A stretch of 34,493 bases of DNA. It comes from Prevotella sp. (GTDB taxonomy: Bacteria; Bacteroidota; Bacteroidia; Bacteroidales; Bacteroidaceae). The notes under the pieces are model-generated. The model worked only from the letters and a program-made list of their open reading frames with translations, had not been told where the DNA came from and did no database searches. This document shows positions 23,888-33,138 of the stretch, piece by piece. The stretch spans positions 1 to 34,493 of the forward strand of contig JAIDEM010000193.1 of the NCBI GenBank assembly GCA_029054825.1. Reading direction: 5' to 3'. The position numbers and the translations under genes were made by a program. How positions within the stretch are numbered: position 1 is the stretch's first letter; every line of letters starts with the position of its first letter.

Positions 23888-26881
23888 ACTGGCACCGTAA
23901 CGGACATGGACGGCCAGTTTACACTGAATGTCGACCATGGCAAAAGCCTTGAAGTCTCTTATGTCGGCATGATCACGAAGACCGTCAAGGCTTCACAGAA
24001 CATGGTCGTATCTCTCGAGTCTGACGCCCAGGCTATTGATGAGGTCATGGTCGTAGCCTACGGCACACAGAAGAAGTCATCATTCACCGGTGCAGCCTCT
24101 ACTGTCAAGGGCGACAAGATAGAGAAGCTCCAGGTCTCCAATATATCCAAGGCTCTTGAGGGCTCCGTTGCCGGTGTGCAGATTGCAGCATCGTCTGGCA
24201 CTCCTGGCTCCAGCGCATCGATACACGTCCGCGGTATCGGCTCTATCCTCAACACGAGCGAGCCGCTGATAGTCCTTGACGGAACACCTTATGAAGGTTC
24301 TCTCAACTCTATCCCCCCCCAGGACATAGAGTCCCTCACCATCCTCAAGGATGCTGCTGCAAACTCAATGTACGGTGCACGTGGCTCTAACGGTGTCATC
24401 ATGATTACCACAAAGGGCGGAAAGACAGGCAAGCCTGTCATCAACTTCGATGCACGTCTCGGTTTCAACACACGTGGTGTGCCTACATACGACGTCATCA
24501 CCGATGCAGGCGAGTACTACGAGATGATGTACGAGGCATACCGCAACAGCCTCGTAGGCCAGATGGGCTGGGCAGGCGCAAGCGAGTATGCCGCCAAGAA
24601 CCTCATCTCGGGGATGCTGAAGTATAATAAGTTCGCAGGTGTTGCCGACACTGAGCTCATCGACCCTCTCACAGGCAAGCTCAATCCTAACGCCACTACA
24701 TACAAGTGGGGCGACGACTGGACAAAGGATCCGTTCGAGAACGGCATGCGCCAGGAGTACACCATCGGCGTAAACGGCGGTACAGAGAACACCAAGGCAT
24801 ACGTATCCTTCGGCTACCTCAATGACGAGGGCTATGTCGCAGGCTCAGGCTTCGACCGTTTCAACACACGCCTCAAGCTCGACCAGAACATCGGCAAGTA
24901 CGTCCGCGTGGGTGCAAACATTGCATACTCAAGGACAGACCAGAAGACATTCGGCAGCGAGAACTCTACATATCAGAACGTCTTTATGTTCTCACAGTCC
25001 ATCGCTCCGATTTACCCGATCTACCTCTACGACCGTGACGGTCAGCCTATGCTCGACGAGTCAGGCAACATGCGCTACGACTTCGGTACAGAATACGCAC
25101 GTCCTTACGGCTCAGAGCAGAACCCTGTGGCCACGACACAGAAAAACATCAACCGTGTGTTGCGTGACAACCTCACCGCACGTGGATACTTCGAGGTGAA
25201 CTTCCTCAAGGACTTCAAGTTCACGACAAACATCGCATACGACCTCTTCAACACACGCCAGACACAGTTCGCTACACCTATCGGCGGCGATGCTGCCAAT
25301 GTAGGCGGACGCGGTTACCAGGTGAGCGAGCGCTACGCTGCCGTAAACTGGAACCAGCTCCTCGACTGGACACGCGACTTCGGCAAGCACAACGTACATG
25401 TGCTCCTCGGTCACGAGACGAAGACAGACGACAGCGACTATCTCCTCGGTCACATGACAAACTTTGTGGCAGAGACACCTGATTTCTCTCAGGCTACACA
25501 GTACCAGGACCTTACAAGTAACGCTTCCGAGTATGCTCTCGAAGGCTACTTTGCAAAGGGCGAGTACAACTACGCTGACAAGTATTACTTCACTGCCAGC
25601 TTCCGCCGTGACGGCTCTTCACACTTCCATCCAGACAACCGCTGGGGCTCATTCTGGGCTGTCGGCGCGTCATGGAGACTCAAGGAAGAGCCTTGGCTGA
25701 AGAATGTTGACTTCATCAACAACCTCAAGCTGAAGATCAGCTACGGTACACAGGGTAATGACAACATCCAGATAGGCTCTACAAGGTACATGACTGCCTA
25801 TACTGATCTCTACCGTGTAGACCGCGTGGACGGCGCAGCGGCATTCACAAAGGTGTTCCGCGGCAACAAGGACCTTACATGGGAGAAGAGCCAGAACTTC
25901 AACGTAGGCTTCGAGGCAAGCCTTTGGAGCAGGCTCAATGTCAACTTCGACTTCTTCGTGAAGAAGACTCTTGACATGCTCTACCAGTCACCTATCCCTA
26001 CATCCGAGGGTGCCCCTGCATGGATACTCCGCAACGAGATGGACATGAAGAATACAGGTATCGAGCTCGAGATCAGCGGCGACATCATCAAGACGAAGGA
26101 TATCCGCTGGAACGCAGCCCTCAACCTCACACACTACAAGAACCAGCTGACAAAACTCCCTGCATCAAAGCCTGCAAGCGAATTCCCTGACGGATACCAG
26201 GCAGGTGACTACTGGAGAAAGCTCGGCGGCTCACTCTACGACTTCTATCTCTACGAGTATGTCGGAGCCGACCCTGAGACAGGTCTGCCACAGTATAACA
26301 AGTATACTACCGACGAGAACGGCGTGGAGACTGTCACCATCGTCAACCAGTCTACAGAGGCTACATACCGTCAGACAGGCAAGTCTGCCATCCCTGACGT
26401 TGTAGGCGGTCTCACCACTTCTGTAGAGGGATACGGCTTCGACCTCTCCATCTCTACAGCGTTCCAGCTCGGCGGCTATGTCATCGACGACTATTATGCT
26501 GCATTGATGAACTCTGGCGTACGTGGCGGCTACAACCTCCACAAGGATATGTTCAACCGCTGGACACCAGCCAACACCAACACCGACATACCGGTGCTTA
26601 TGGCAGAGTCACAGGACGGCGGCATAACACGTTACTCTGACTACTTCCTTACAAGTGCGTCATACTTCAGCCTCCGCAACGTGACTCTCGGATATACCAT
26701 CCCTGCAAAGACAACACGCAAATGGGGCATCAGCCGTCTGCGCTTCTACTTCGCCGGCGACAACATCTGGCTGCAGTCAAAGCGTAAGGGTCTCGACCCA
26801 CGCCAGTCTTTCAGCGGCTCTACAGGCTACGTATATTCAGCTCTGAGTTCATACTCCTTCGGACTGAACCTCACATTCTAA
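23741..26881 (+). CDS. SusC/RagA-family TonB-dependent outer-membrane receptor (right switch gene)
   Basis: This 1046-residue receptor has the signal peptide and first 49 residues identical to the left SusC because they lie in the inverted repeat. It then has the rest of the carboxypeptidase-regulatory-like domain, a TonB-box-like EVMVVAYGTQKKSSFTGA, a plug with IHVRGIGSILNTSEPL and ILKDAAANSMYGARGSNGV, and a barrel ending SFGLNLTF. Its body is of a different SusC subgroup from the other two in the window. A run of eight C lies at 24313-24320 in the plug (IPPQ, about residue 191). It heads an operon with SusD and a third lipoprotein. No strong promoter is recognisable in the present orientation, so it may be off. 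Confidence 0.96.
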   Translation: MKRKLTLILASMLLCVGAALAQTAIKGVVVSAEDNEPVIGATVKVAGSKTGTVTDMDGQFTLNVDHGKSLEVSYVGMITKTVKASQNMVVSLESDAQAIDEVMVVAYGTQKKSSFTGAASTVKGDKIEKLQVSNISKALEGSVAGVQIAASSGTPGSSASIHVRGIGSILNTSEPLIVLDGTPYEGSLNSIPPQDIESLTILKDAAANSMYGARGSNGVIMITTKGGKTGKPVINFDARLGFNTRGVPTYDVITDAGEYYEMMYEAYRNSLVGQMGWAGASEYAAKNLISGMLKYNKFAGVADTELIDPLTGKLNPNATTYKWGDDWTKDPFENGMRQEYTIGVNGGTENTKAYVSFGYLNDEGYVAGSGFDRFNTRLKLDQNIGKYVRVGANIAYSRTDQKTFGSENSTYQNVFMFSQSIAPIYPIYLYDRDGQPMLDESGNMRYDFGTEYARPYGSEQNPVATTQKNINRVLRDNLTARGYFEVNFLKDFKFTTNIAYDLFNTRQTQFATPIGGDAANVGGRGYQVSERYAAVNWNQLLDWTRDFGKHNVHVLLGHETKTDDSDYLLGHMTNFVAETPDFSQATQYQDLTSNASEYALEGYFAKGEYNYADKYYFTASFRRDGSSHFHPDNRWGSFWAVGASWRLKEEPWLKNVDFINNLKLKISYGTQGNDNIQIGSTRYMTAYTDLYRVDRVDGAAAFTKVFRGNKDLTWEKSQNFNVGFEASLWSRLNVNFDFFVKKTLDMLYQSPIPTSEGAPAWILRNEMDMKNTGIELEISGDIIKTKDIRWNAALNLTHYKNQLTKLPASKPASEFPDGYQAGDYWRKLGGSLYDFYLYEYVGADPETGLPQYNKYTTDENGVETVTIVNQSTEATYRQTGKSAIPDVVGGLTTSVEGYGFDLSISTAFQLGGYVIDDYYAALMNSGVRGGYNLHKDMFNRWTPANTNTDIPVLMAESQDGGITRYSDYFLTSASYFSLRNVTLGYTIPAKTTRKWGISRLRFYFAGDNIWLQSKRKGLDPRQSFSGSTGYVYSALSSYSFGLNLTF

Positions 26882-26907
26882 ACATAGGATCATAAAAAGA
26901 AAACGAT

Positions 26908-28401
26908 ATGAAGATTTCAAAATATATACCGGCGGCTCTGCTCGCCCTCGGACTGGCCTCTTGTAGCGGAGACTTCCTTGATACTGAAAACACGGACTTC
27001 CTCGGTTCCGAGGAGGCCGGAGAGGCTGCCGGAAATAACCCGGACGTGTTCCTGAACGGTGCATGGTCATGGTTCTTGGAAGCAGCTGTGGCTAACACTA
27101 GCGACCACTCTAATTTCGGATACATGGCAGTGATGCTGAGCACTGATGTCATGACAGAGGATATAGCGTTCTCTGCAAGTCATTTCTTCGTGTATGACTA
27201 CCAGCTCGACTACCGTAACGACCAGTGGATGAGAACGGGCCACCTCTGGAGTACATTCTACACCACGATACAGAAAGCCAACGAAATCATCGGCCTCTAC
27301 CCTGACGGTGCACAGACATCTTCCGAGAAGGCTCTTATAGGACAGGCATACGCCATGCGCGGCATGTCATACTACTACCTCATGCAGCTCTACCAGGACT
27401 ACATGAACGCTGACGGAACCATCAACCGTGAGGCTGCCGGTGTGCCGCTGATGTACACTGCTGCCGATGGAAAGACCGAGGAGGAAATAGCGGCAGCCAA
27501 GAGCCGTAACACTGTAGGTGCCGTGCTTGACCAGGCCGGACATGACCTCGAACTGGCAGTGTCTCTCCTTGAGGGTGCTGACTACTCACGTCCTAACAAG
27601 AACTATATCGACGCAAGTGTCGCCAACGGTCTCCTTGCACGCTACTATCTCCTGACACAGCAGTTCCAGAACGCTGCCGATGCCGCCAACAAGGCCCGTC
27701 AGGGATATGCCATGCGTACAGAGAGCGGCCTGCATGACGGCTTCATGGAGATAAACAACCCTGACGTGATGTGGGGCTTCGACCAGACTACAGAGACACA
27801 GACAGCATATGCAAGCTACTTCTCACATATCTCAAACCTTGCTCCTGGATATGCCGGCGCAGGCTACTGCCCTAAGCATATCGACCGCCGTCTCTACGAC
27901 CAGATTCCTGACGACGACTACCGCAAGAGCCTCTTCAACGGCGCGGCGGGCGATGCCAGCCAGCCTACAAACGCGGCGCGCCTGCCTTATGCGAACATCA
28001 AGTTCGGCAACTGCGGCGACTGGCTGATGGACTACATCTACATGCGTGCGGCAGAGATGGTGCTGATAGAGGCTGAGGCTTATGCCCGTCTCAATGATAA
28101 CGGCAAGGCTGCCGACGTACTGAAGGTGCTCATGGAAAACCGCCAGCCAGGATGGTCAAAGACAAGCGTAACAGCAGCAGAGGTGCAGCTCCAGCGCCGT
28201 ATAGAGCTTTGGGGCGAGGGCTTCGCATACTTCGACCTGAAGCGTCTCAACAAGGGCATCGACCGCGCTTATGCAGGTACGAACCACATGAACGGCTGTC
28301 AGCTTACAGTGCCTGCTCATGATGTAAGATGGACATTCCAGCTCCCTCTGCGTGAGATACAGGAGAACTCACTGATAAGTGAAGCAGACCAGAACCCTTA
28401 A
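26908..28401 (+). CDS. SusD-like/RagB surface nutrient-binding lipoprotein
   Basis: This 497-residue lipoprotein has a signal peptide ending LGLAS with the lipid cysteine at C19, followed by SGDFLDTENTDFLGSEEA, typical of SusD N-termini. It has helical repeat segments (LIGQAYAMRGMSYYYLMQLYQDYM; VANGLLARYYLLTQQFQNAADAANKA) and a C-terminal RRIELWGEGFAYFDLKRLNKGIDR, a hallmark of the family. It starts 26 nt after its SusC partner and should bind the ligand and cap that channel. It is clearly different from the other two SusD proteins here, in line with a different ligand for this operon. Confidence 0.95.
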   Translation: MKISKYIPAALLALGLASCSGDFLDTENTDFLGSEEAGEAAGNNPDVFLNGAWSWFLEAAVANTSDHSNFGYMAVMLSTDVMTEDIAFSASHFFVYDYQLDYRNDQWMRTGHLWSTFYTTIQKANEIIGLYPDGAQTSSEKALIGQAYAMRGMSYYYLMQLYQDYMNADGTINREAAGVPLMYTAADGKTEEEIAAAKSRNTVGAVLDQAGHDLELAVSLLEGADYSRPNKNYIDASVANGLLARYYLLTQQFQNAADAANKARQGYAMRTESGLHDGFMEINNPDVMWGFDQTTETQTAYASYFSHISNLAPGYAGAGYCPKHIDRRLYDQIPDDDYRKSLFNGAAGDASQPTNAARLPYANIKFGNCGDWLMDYIYMRAAEMVLIEAEAYARLNDNGKAADVLKVLMENRQPGWSKTSVTAAEVQLQRRIELWGEGFAYFDLKRLNKGIDRAYAGTNHMNGCQLTVPAHDVRWTFQLPLREIQENSLISEADQNP

Positions 28402-28411
28402 TGCCTACATT

Positions 28412-28454
28412 CCGGACGGGCAGGATGAGGACTGGCCTCGTCCTACCCACCCGG
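28412..28454 (+). other. Intercistronic hairpin after susD
   Basis: Arms 28412-28430 and 28436-28454 form a 19-bp stem with three mismatches and one G-U pair around a 5-nt loop. There is no T-run. It may protect the susC-susD part of the message or reduce readthrough into the next gene. Confidence 0.6.
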
Positions 28455-28502
28455 AAAGAGCATACAGAACGAAAAACAATCATTTTAGAGTAAAAAGAAA
28501 CA

Positions 28503-29312
28503 ATGAAAAAGATATTCTTATATTTGATGCCTTGCCTCGCATTCCTTGCTTGCCTCACAAGCTGTGACGACGAGATGGGAGCAAAGGCAGATATCGACAA
28601 CGCTTTCGCCTCAACGGAGCTGCCTGCTGTCACTATGACTGCGGCTCAGGTGAATTTCACGACAATCAGCATGACGGGTTCTGTCGACAATATAGATAAT
28701 GTGCTGGAAGTAGGTTTCCAGGTATCTAAGACTGAAGACTTCGCTTCATGCGAGAGCTATCCTGCTGCAACAGTGGCACAGTCGTTTGCTGTCAATGTTT
28801 CCGAGCTTGAGGAGATGACTACATATTATGTACGTCCATACGCCGTGACACGCGCGGCAGGAACAGCAGTCGGCGCAGTCGGCACAGTAACGACATCAGT
28901 GATTCCTACATATACATTGGACGGCACATATACCGTGACCGAGTATGAGTTTGACTCAGACAACGAGGTATGGCAGAAGGAGAATGGTACATATACTATG
29001 GACATACACTTCGTCCAGGGAAGTACCACAAACGTGGAGATTACCGGTCTCTGGAGAGGTGACAAGACCATCGTCGGAACATACGATGCTGCTACCCAGA
29101 CTGTCAGTGTTCCTTCTTCCCAGGTGATTACTGTCCATTCATCGTATGGAAATGTTTACGCTGTCGGAGTCAATGACGCTATATCGGCTTACACAGCGAA
29201 CATAGTGTTCAAGTTCACTCCTAAGGGTGGCAAGATGGTATCCAGCAACTTCTCTGCTCGGGTTGACGCAGGAAACTTCGGCTTCTACAAGGTAGAGATG
29301 GTTCACGATTGA
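28503..29312 (+). CDS. Surface lipoprotein in SusE position, unknown function
   Basis: This 269-residue lipoprotein has a signal peptide ending ACLTSC (lipid C21). Residues about 40-130 look like an Ig/fibronectin-like beta-sandwich (VLEVGFQVSKTEDFASC, TTYYVRPYAVT). The remainder is a second beta-rich domain (LDGTYTVTEYEFDSDNEVW, VEITGLWRGDKTIVGTYD). It follows SusD by 101 nt and ends the operon. Position and domain style match SusE/SusF-like surface proteins that bind ligand beside the SusCD complex, but I do not recognise a specific family. Binding of a glycan or other ligand is inferred from position only. Confidence 0.8.
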   Translation: MKKIFLYLMPCLAFLACLTSCDDEMGAKADIDNAFASTELPAVTMTAAQVNFTTISMTGSVDNIDNVLEVGFQVSKTEDFASCESYPAATVAQSFAVNVSELEEMTTYYVRPYAVTRAAGTAVGAVGTVTTSVIPTYTLDGTYTVTEYEFDSDNEVWQKENGTYTMDIHFVQGSTTNVEITGLWRGDKTIVGTYDAATQTVSVPSSQVITVHSSYGNVYAVGVNDAISAYTANIVFKFTPKGGKMVSSNFSARVDAGNFGFYKVEMVHD

Positions 29313-29331
29313 TGTAAAAATCTTTATATAA

Positions 29332-29382
29332 AGAAACGGAAACAGATGGCAGGTTAGTCCCCATGGCTGTTTTCGTTTCTTT
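29332..29382 (+). terminator. Probable terminator of the second SusCD operon
   Basis: AGAAACGGAAACAG (29332-29345) pairs with CTGTTTTCGTTTCT (29367-29380) with one G-U pair, starting about 20 nt after the stop, and a T-rich end follows. Confidence 0.7.
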
Positions 29383-29741
29383 AGATTCTTGATGGAAGTG
29401 AGCGTTATCCGTAGGGCTTTCCTCCATCTGTCTTGTGGCAAACGCAGGGTGGAAATGGTTTCCGCACTGTTGGACGTGGCTTAATGGAGAAGTGGGACTG
29501 TGGTATAGGAAGCCCAGTAAGATGGCAGGCTGAAAACTCCTTGTCTCCTGCTTGAGGAATATAGGTACTATGCGGATGAGAAGGCGGCTGAAATATTGTC
29601 CGTCACTTGCTTCTGCATGCAGGATGTCTCTCCGCCTGAAACATGGACAACACCTGTGGGGCATCAAAATGTCATAACGGCTGTGGCCGTAGTGCATGAT
29701 ACAGGATATAGGTAGAAATATTGTTTAACTAAAAAGAGTAT
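29383..29741. other. Intergenic stretch upstream of third susC, no gene seen
   Basis: Open frames here have no recognisable protein features. No TAnnTTTG box was found; the text just before the ATG (AATATTGTTTAAC) resembles the equivalent position of the other two susC leaders. The repeat arms of the switch are not present here, and no REP element is seen. Confidence 0.45.
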
Positions 29742-32700
29742 ATGAAAAGAAAACTGGCAATGATGCTGATGTGCCTGATGGTAAGCGTGACGGCTGCCTT
29801 GGCACAGACAAAGGTTACAGGTATCGTCGTGGAAGATGGTACGGAAGAGCCTATCATTGGTGCCTCTGTAATGATTACCGGTACCAAAAAGGGTGTTGTA
29901 ACAGACATTAACGGCAATTTCACTATTGATGTCCCGGCCGGCAAGAAACTGACGTTCAGCTATATCGGCATGCAGCCTGTCACGCTTTCGGCAAAGCAGC
30001 AGATGAAGGTGCTGATGAAGGCGGACAACACTACGATTGAGGAGGTCGTTGTGACAGGTATGCAGAAGACGGACAAGCGTCTCTTTACTGGTGCCTCGTC
30101 CAAGATTGATGCAGACAAGACACACCTCTCCGGCGCGGCGGATGTCAGCCGCTCCCTTGAAGGACGTGTGGCAGGTGTGCAAGTGACTAATGTCAGCGGC
30201 ACTTTCGGTGCCTCTCCTAAGATACGTGTCCGTGGTGCCACGTCTATCTATGGTAACTCAAAGCCTCTGTGGGTCATCGACGGTGTCATCTATGAGGATA
30301 ATGTGGATGTCTCTGCAGACGAGCTGTCATCGGGTGATGCCAAGACCCTGATATCCAGTGCTGTGGCAGGTCTGAACTCTGACGATATCGAGTCGTTCAC
30401 CATCCTCAAGGACGGTTCTGCTACATCTATCTACGGTGCACGCGCCATGGCCGGTGTGATTGTCATCACAACGAAACGTGGTCAGAAAGGCCGTGCCAAC
30501 GTAAGCTATACGGGCGAGTTCTCCACACGCCTCAAGCCGTCGTACAACGACTACAACATCATGAACTCCCAGGAGATGATGGGCGTATATAAGGAGATGT
30601 CAAATAAGGGCTGGCTTCAGCTCGAGAATCTCGTAAACGCCAAGAACACAGGTGTATACGGATATATGTATAAGCAGCTCCGCGCATACGACGAGAGTAC
30701 AGGCGAGTTCGGTTTGCCTAACACACAGGCAGCCATGAACGCTTACCTCCAGCAGGCGGAGTTCCGCAACACAGACTGGTTTGATAAGCTGTTCTCCAAC
30801 AGCGTGACCCAGAATCACTCCGTGAGTCTCTCAATGGGAGGCGAGAAGTCACAGACATATCTCTCCATGTCTCTCATGAATGACCCTGGCCAGTATGTCA
30901 ACCGTTCCAAGGTGCGCCGTTATACCTTCAACGGCAAGACATCCTATGATATCCTCAACAACCTTACCGTAAGGCTCGCGGCACAGGGCAGCCATCGTGA
31001 GCAGGAGGCTCCTGGCTCACTCAACCAGACGACGGATGTCGTTACAGGTGAGGTGAAGCGCGACTTCGATATCAACCCATTCTCTTATGCCCTGAACACC
31101 AGCCGCTGTCTTGACCCTAACATAGACTATACACGTTTCTATACAGGCTTCAATATCTTCAACGAGCTGGAAAACAACTACAACGACATCAATGTCGACG
31201 AACTCATGTTCCGTGCCGAGCTTGAATACAAGCCTGTACGTGGACTTACACTTAACGGACTCATCTCGACACGTATGTCACGCACAAAGCGCCAGCACAA
31301 CGTGATGGATGACTCCAACCAGGCAAACGCATACCGTGCCGGTGTCGATGCTACGGATGACAACTCCACCATCCGCGACTCCAACCCTCTCCTCTATACA
31401 GATCCTGACGACGAGACAGCTCTCCCTGAGAGTGTGCTCCCTGAGGGCGGTATCAAGTATCAGTATGACAGCGAGATGCGCTCATACAACTACCGTGCCA
31501 CAGCCGACTACCGCAACGTATGGAACGATATCCATACGCTCAACATCATGGCAGGCTCAGAGCTCTCTACCCTCAAGCGTACAGAGACCACCTGGACAGG
31601 CTGGGGCTACCAGTTCAACAACGGCGGTATCGTGCATACTCCGTACCTGTGGCTCAAGATGATGAACGAGGAGAACACTGACTACTTCTCCGAGTCATTC
31701 ACACAGACCAATACACTTGCATATTTCGGTACAGCGACTTACAACTTCGACCAGCGCTATACCATCAACGGAACATTCCGCTATGAGGGTACAAACCGCC
31801 TCGGAAAAGCTACAACTTCCCGCTGGCTCCCTACATGGAACGTCTCCGGTTCTTATGACATCATCAACGAGAAGTTCATGAAGAACGCACAGTCATGGCT
31901 CTCACAGCTCAAGCTGCGCGCATCATACTCTCTTACAGCCGACGCTGGCCCATCGTTCGTTACAAATGCGTCTGCCGTATACCATACAAAGAATACATGG
32001 CGTCCTACGACATCTGCTTCAGAGTCACAGATATATATCGAGGATCTTGCCAATACAGAACTCACATACGAGAAGAAGCACGAGTTTAATATCGGTCTTG
32101 ATTTCGGCTTCCTCGGAAACCGCATCGCTGTCAATGTCGATGCCTACTGGCGTAACAACTTCGACCTCATCGGCCGCACATACACACAGGGTGCCGGCGG
32201 ACAGATTGCCAAGTATGCCAACGTGGCCGACATGAAATCCAGCGGTCTTGAGTTCGGTATATCCACAGTGAACATCAACAACAGAAACTTCAAGTGGACA
32301 TCTGACTTTATCTATTCATACGCCAAGAACGAGATTACCAACCTTGAGACTGCATCACGCGCCATCGACCTTGTCAGCGGCACAGGCTATGCTATCCAGG
32401 GATACCCTGTACGCTCTATCTTCAGCTACAAGTTTGCCGGACTTAACGACGAGGGCCTCCCTATGGTATACAATGAGGAAGGCAAGGCGACTGTCGGCGA
32501 CATCAACTTCCAGGAGACAGAGAATCTTACAGACTACCTCGTCTACGAGGGAGCGTCAGACCCTACATGGTATGGCTCTTTCAACAACTCGTTCTCATAC
32601 AACTTCACCAACGGCGGCAAGCTCAACCTTGATGTCTTCATAACATACTCGGGCGGCAATGTCGTACGTCTCGATCCGGTCTTCAACTATTCTTATTCAG

Positions 32701-33101
32701 ACCTCTCGGCACTTCCAAAGGAATTCAAGAACCGCTGGATGACAGCAGGCGACGAGTTTATTACCAATGTCCCGGCTATAGCTTCCCTCAATCAGCTTGA
32801 CCGTTACGGCACAACATCGCTGAAGACAGCGTACAATGCCTACAACTACTCTACAGAGCGTATAGCAAAGGGCAATTTCATACGTCTCAAGGAGATAGCC
32901 CTCTCGTATGCCTTCCCGCAGTCATGGCTCAAGAAGACTGTTATCCTCAACAGCGCTTCACTGAAGCTTGCGGCGACAAACCTCTGTCTGCTCTATGCCG
33001 ACAAGAAACTCAACGGCCAAGACCCGGAGTTCATCAATTCCGGTGGTGTGGCATCGCCTATCACAAAGCAGTTCACACTGACACTGCGCCTCGGATTCTA
33101 A
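29742..33101 (+). CDS. SusC/RagA-family TonB-dependent outer-membrane receptor (third)
   Basis: This 1119-residue receptor has a signal peptide (ending TAALAQ), a carboxypeptidase-regulatory-like domain (VTGIVVEDGTEEPIIGASV), a TonB-box-like EEVVVTGMQK, and a plug with KIRVRGATSIYGNSKPLWVIDG and ILKDGSATSIYGARAMAGV. The barrel ends FTLTLRLGF. It is strongly similar along its whole length to the left SusC at 16600-19908 (for example KRLFTGA, SRSLEGR, NVSGTFG, LNSDDIESF, RLKPSY, YNIMNSQE), so the two are paralogues. It does not carry the 291-bp repeat arm. It is followed after 37 nt by a SusD that is also paralogous to the left SusD. Confidence 0.96.
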   Translation: MKRKLAMMLMCLMVSVTAALAQTKVTGIVVEDGTEEPIIGASVMITGTKKGVVTDINGNFTIDVPAGKKLTFSYIGMQPVTLSAKQQMKVLMKADNTTIEEVVVTGMQKTDKRLFTGASSKIDADKTHLSGAADVSRSLEGRVAGVQVTNVSGTFGASPKIRVRGATSIYGNSKPLWVIDGVIYEDNVDVSADELSSGDAKTLISSAVAGLNSDDIESFTILKDGSATSIYGARAMAGVIVITTKRGQKGRANVSYTGEFSTRLKPSYNDYNIMNSQEMMGVYKEMSNKGWLQLENLVNAKNTGVYGYMYKQLRAYDESTGEFGLPNTQAAMNAYLQQAEFRNTDWFDKLFSNSVTQNHSVSLSMGGEKSQTYLSMSLMNDPGQYVNRSKVRRYTFNGKTSYDILNNLTVRLAAQGSHREQEAPGSLNQTTDVVTGEVKRDFDINPFSYALNTSRCLDPNIDYTRFYTGFNIFNELENNYNDINVDELMFRAELEYKPVRGLTLNGLISTRMSRTKRQHNVMDDSNQANAYRAGVDATDDNSTIRDSNPLLYTDPDDETALPESVLPEGGIKYQYDSEMRSYNYRATADYRNVWNDIHTLNIMAGSELSTLKRTETTWTGWGYQFNNGGIVHTPYLWLKMMNEENTDYFSESFTQTNTLAYFGTATYNFDQRYTINGTFRYEGTNRLGKATTSRWLPTWNVSGSYDIINEKFMKNAQSWLSQLKLRASYSLTADAGPSFVTNASAVYHTKNTWRPTTSASESQIYIEDLANTELTYEKKHEFNIGLDFGFLGNRIAVNVDAYWRNNFDLIGRTYTQGAGGQIAKYANVADMKSSGLEFGISTVNINNRNFKWTSDFIYSYAKNEITNLETASRAIDLVSGTGYAIQGYPVRSIFSYKFAGLNDEGLPMVYNEEGKATVGDINFQETENLTDYLVYEGASDPTWYGSFNNSFSYNFTNGGKLNLDVFITYSGGNVVRLDPVFNYSYSDLSALPKEFKNRWMTAGDEFITNVPAIASLNQLDRYGTTSLKTAYNAYNYSTERIAKGNFIRLKEIALSYAFPQSWLKKTVILNSASLKLAATNLCLLYADKKLNGQDPEFINSGGVASPITKQFTLTLRLGF

Positions 33102-33138
33102 AAGACAAGTCGTAAAAGGAAAAACAGAAAAGAAAAAT

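Noticed and set aside
29221..29697. A 158-codon minus-strand ORF after the second operon
   Set aside because: It overlaps the end of the lipoprotein gene and the terminator, and shows no domain or signal peptide.
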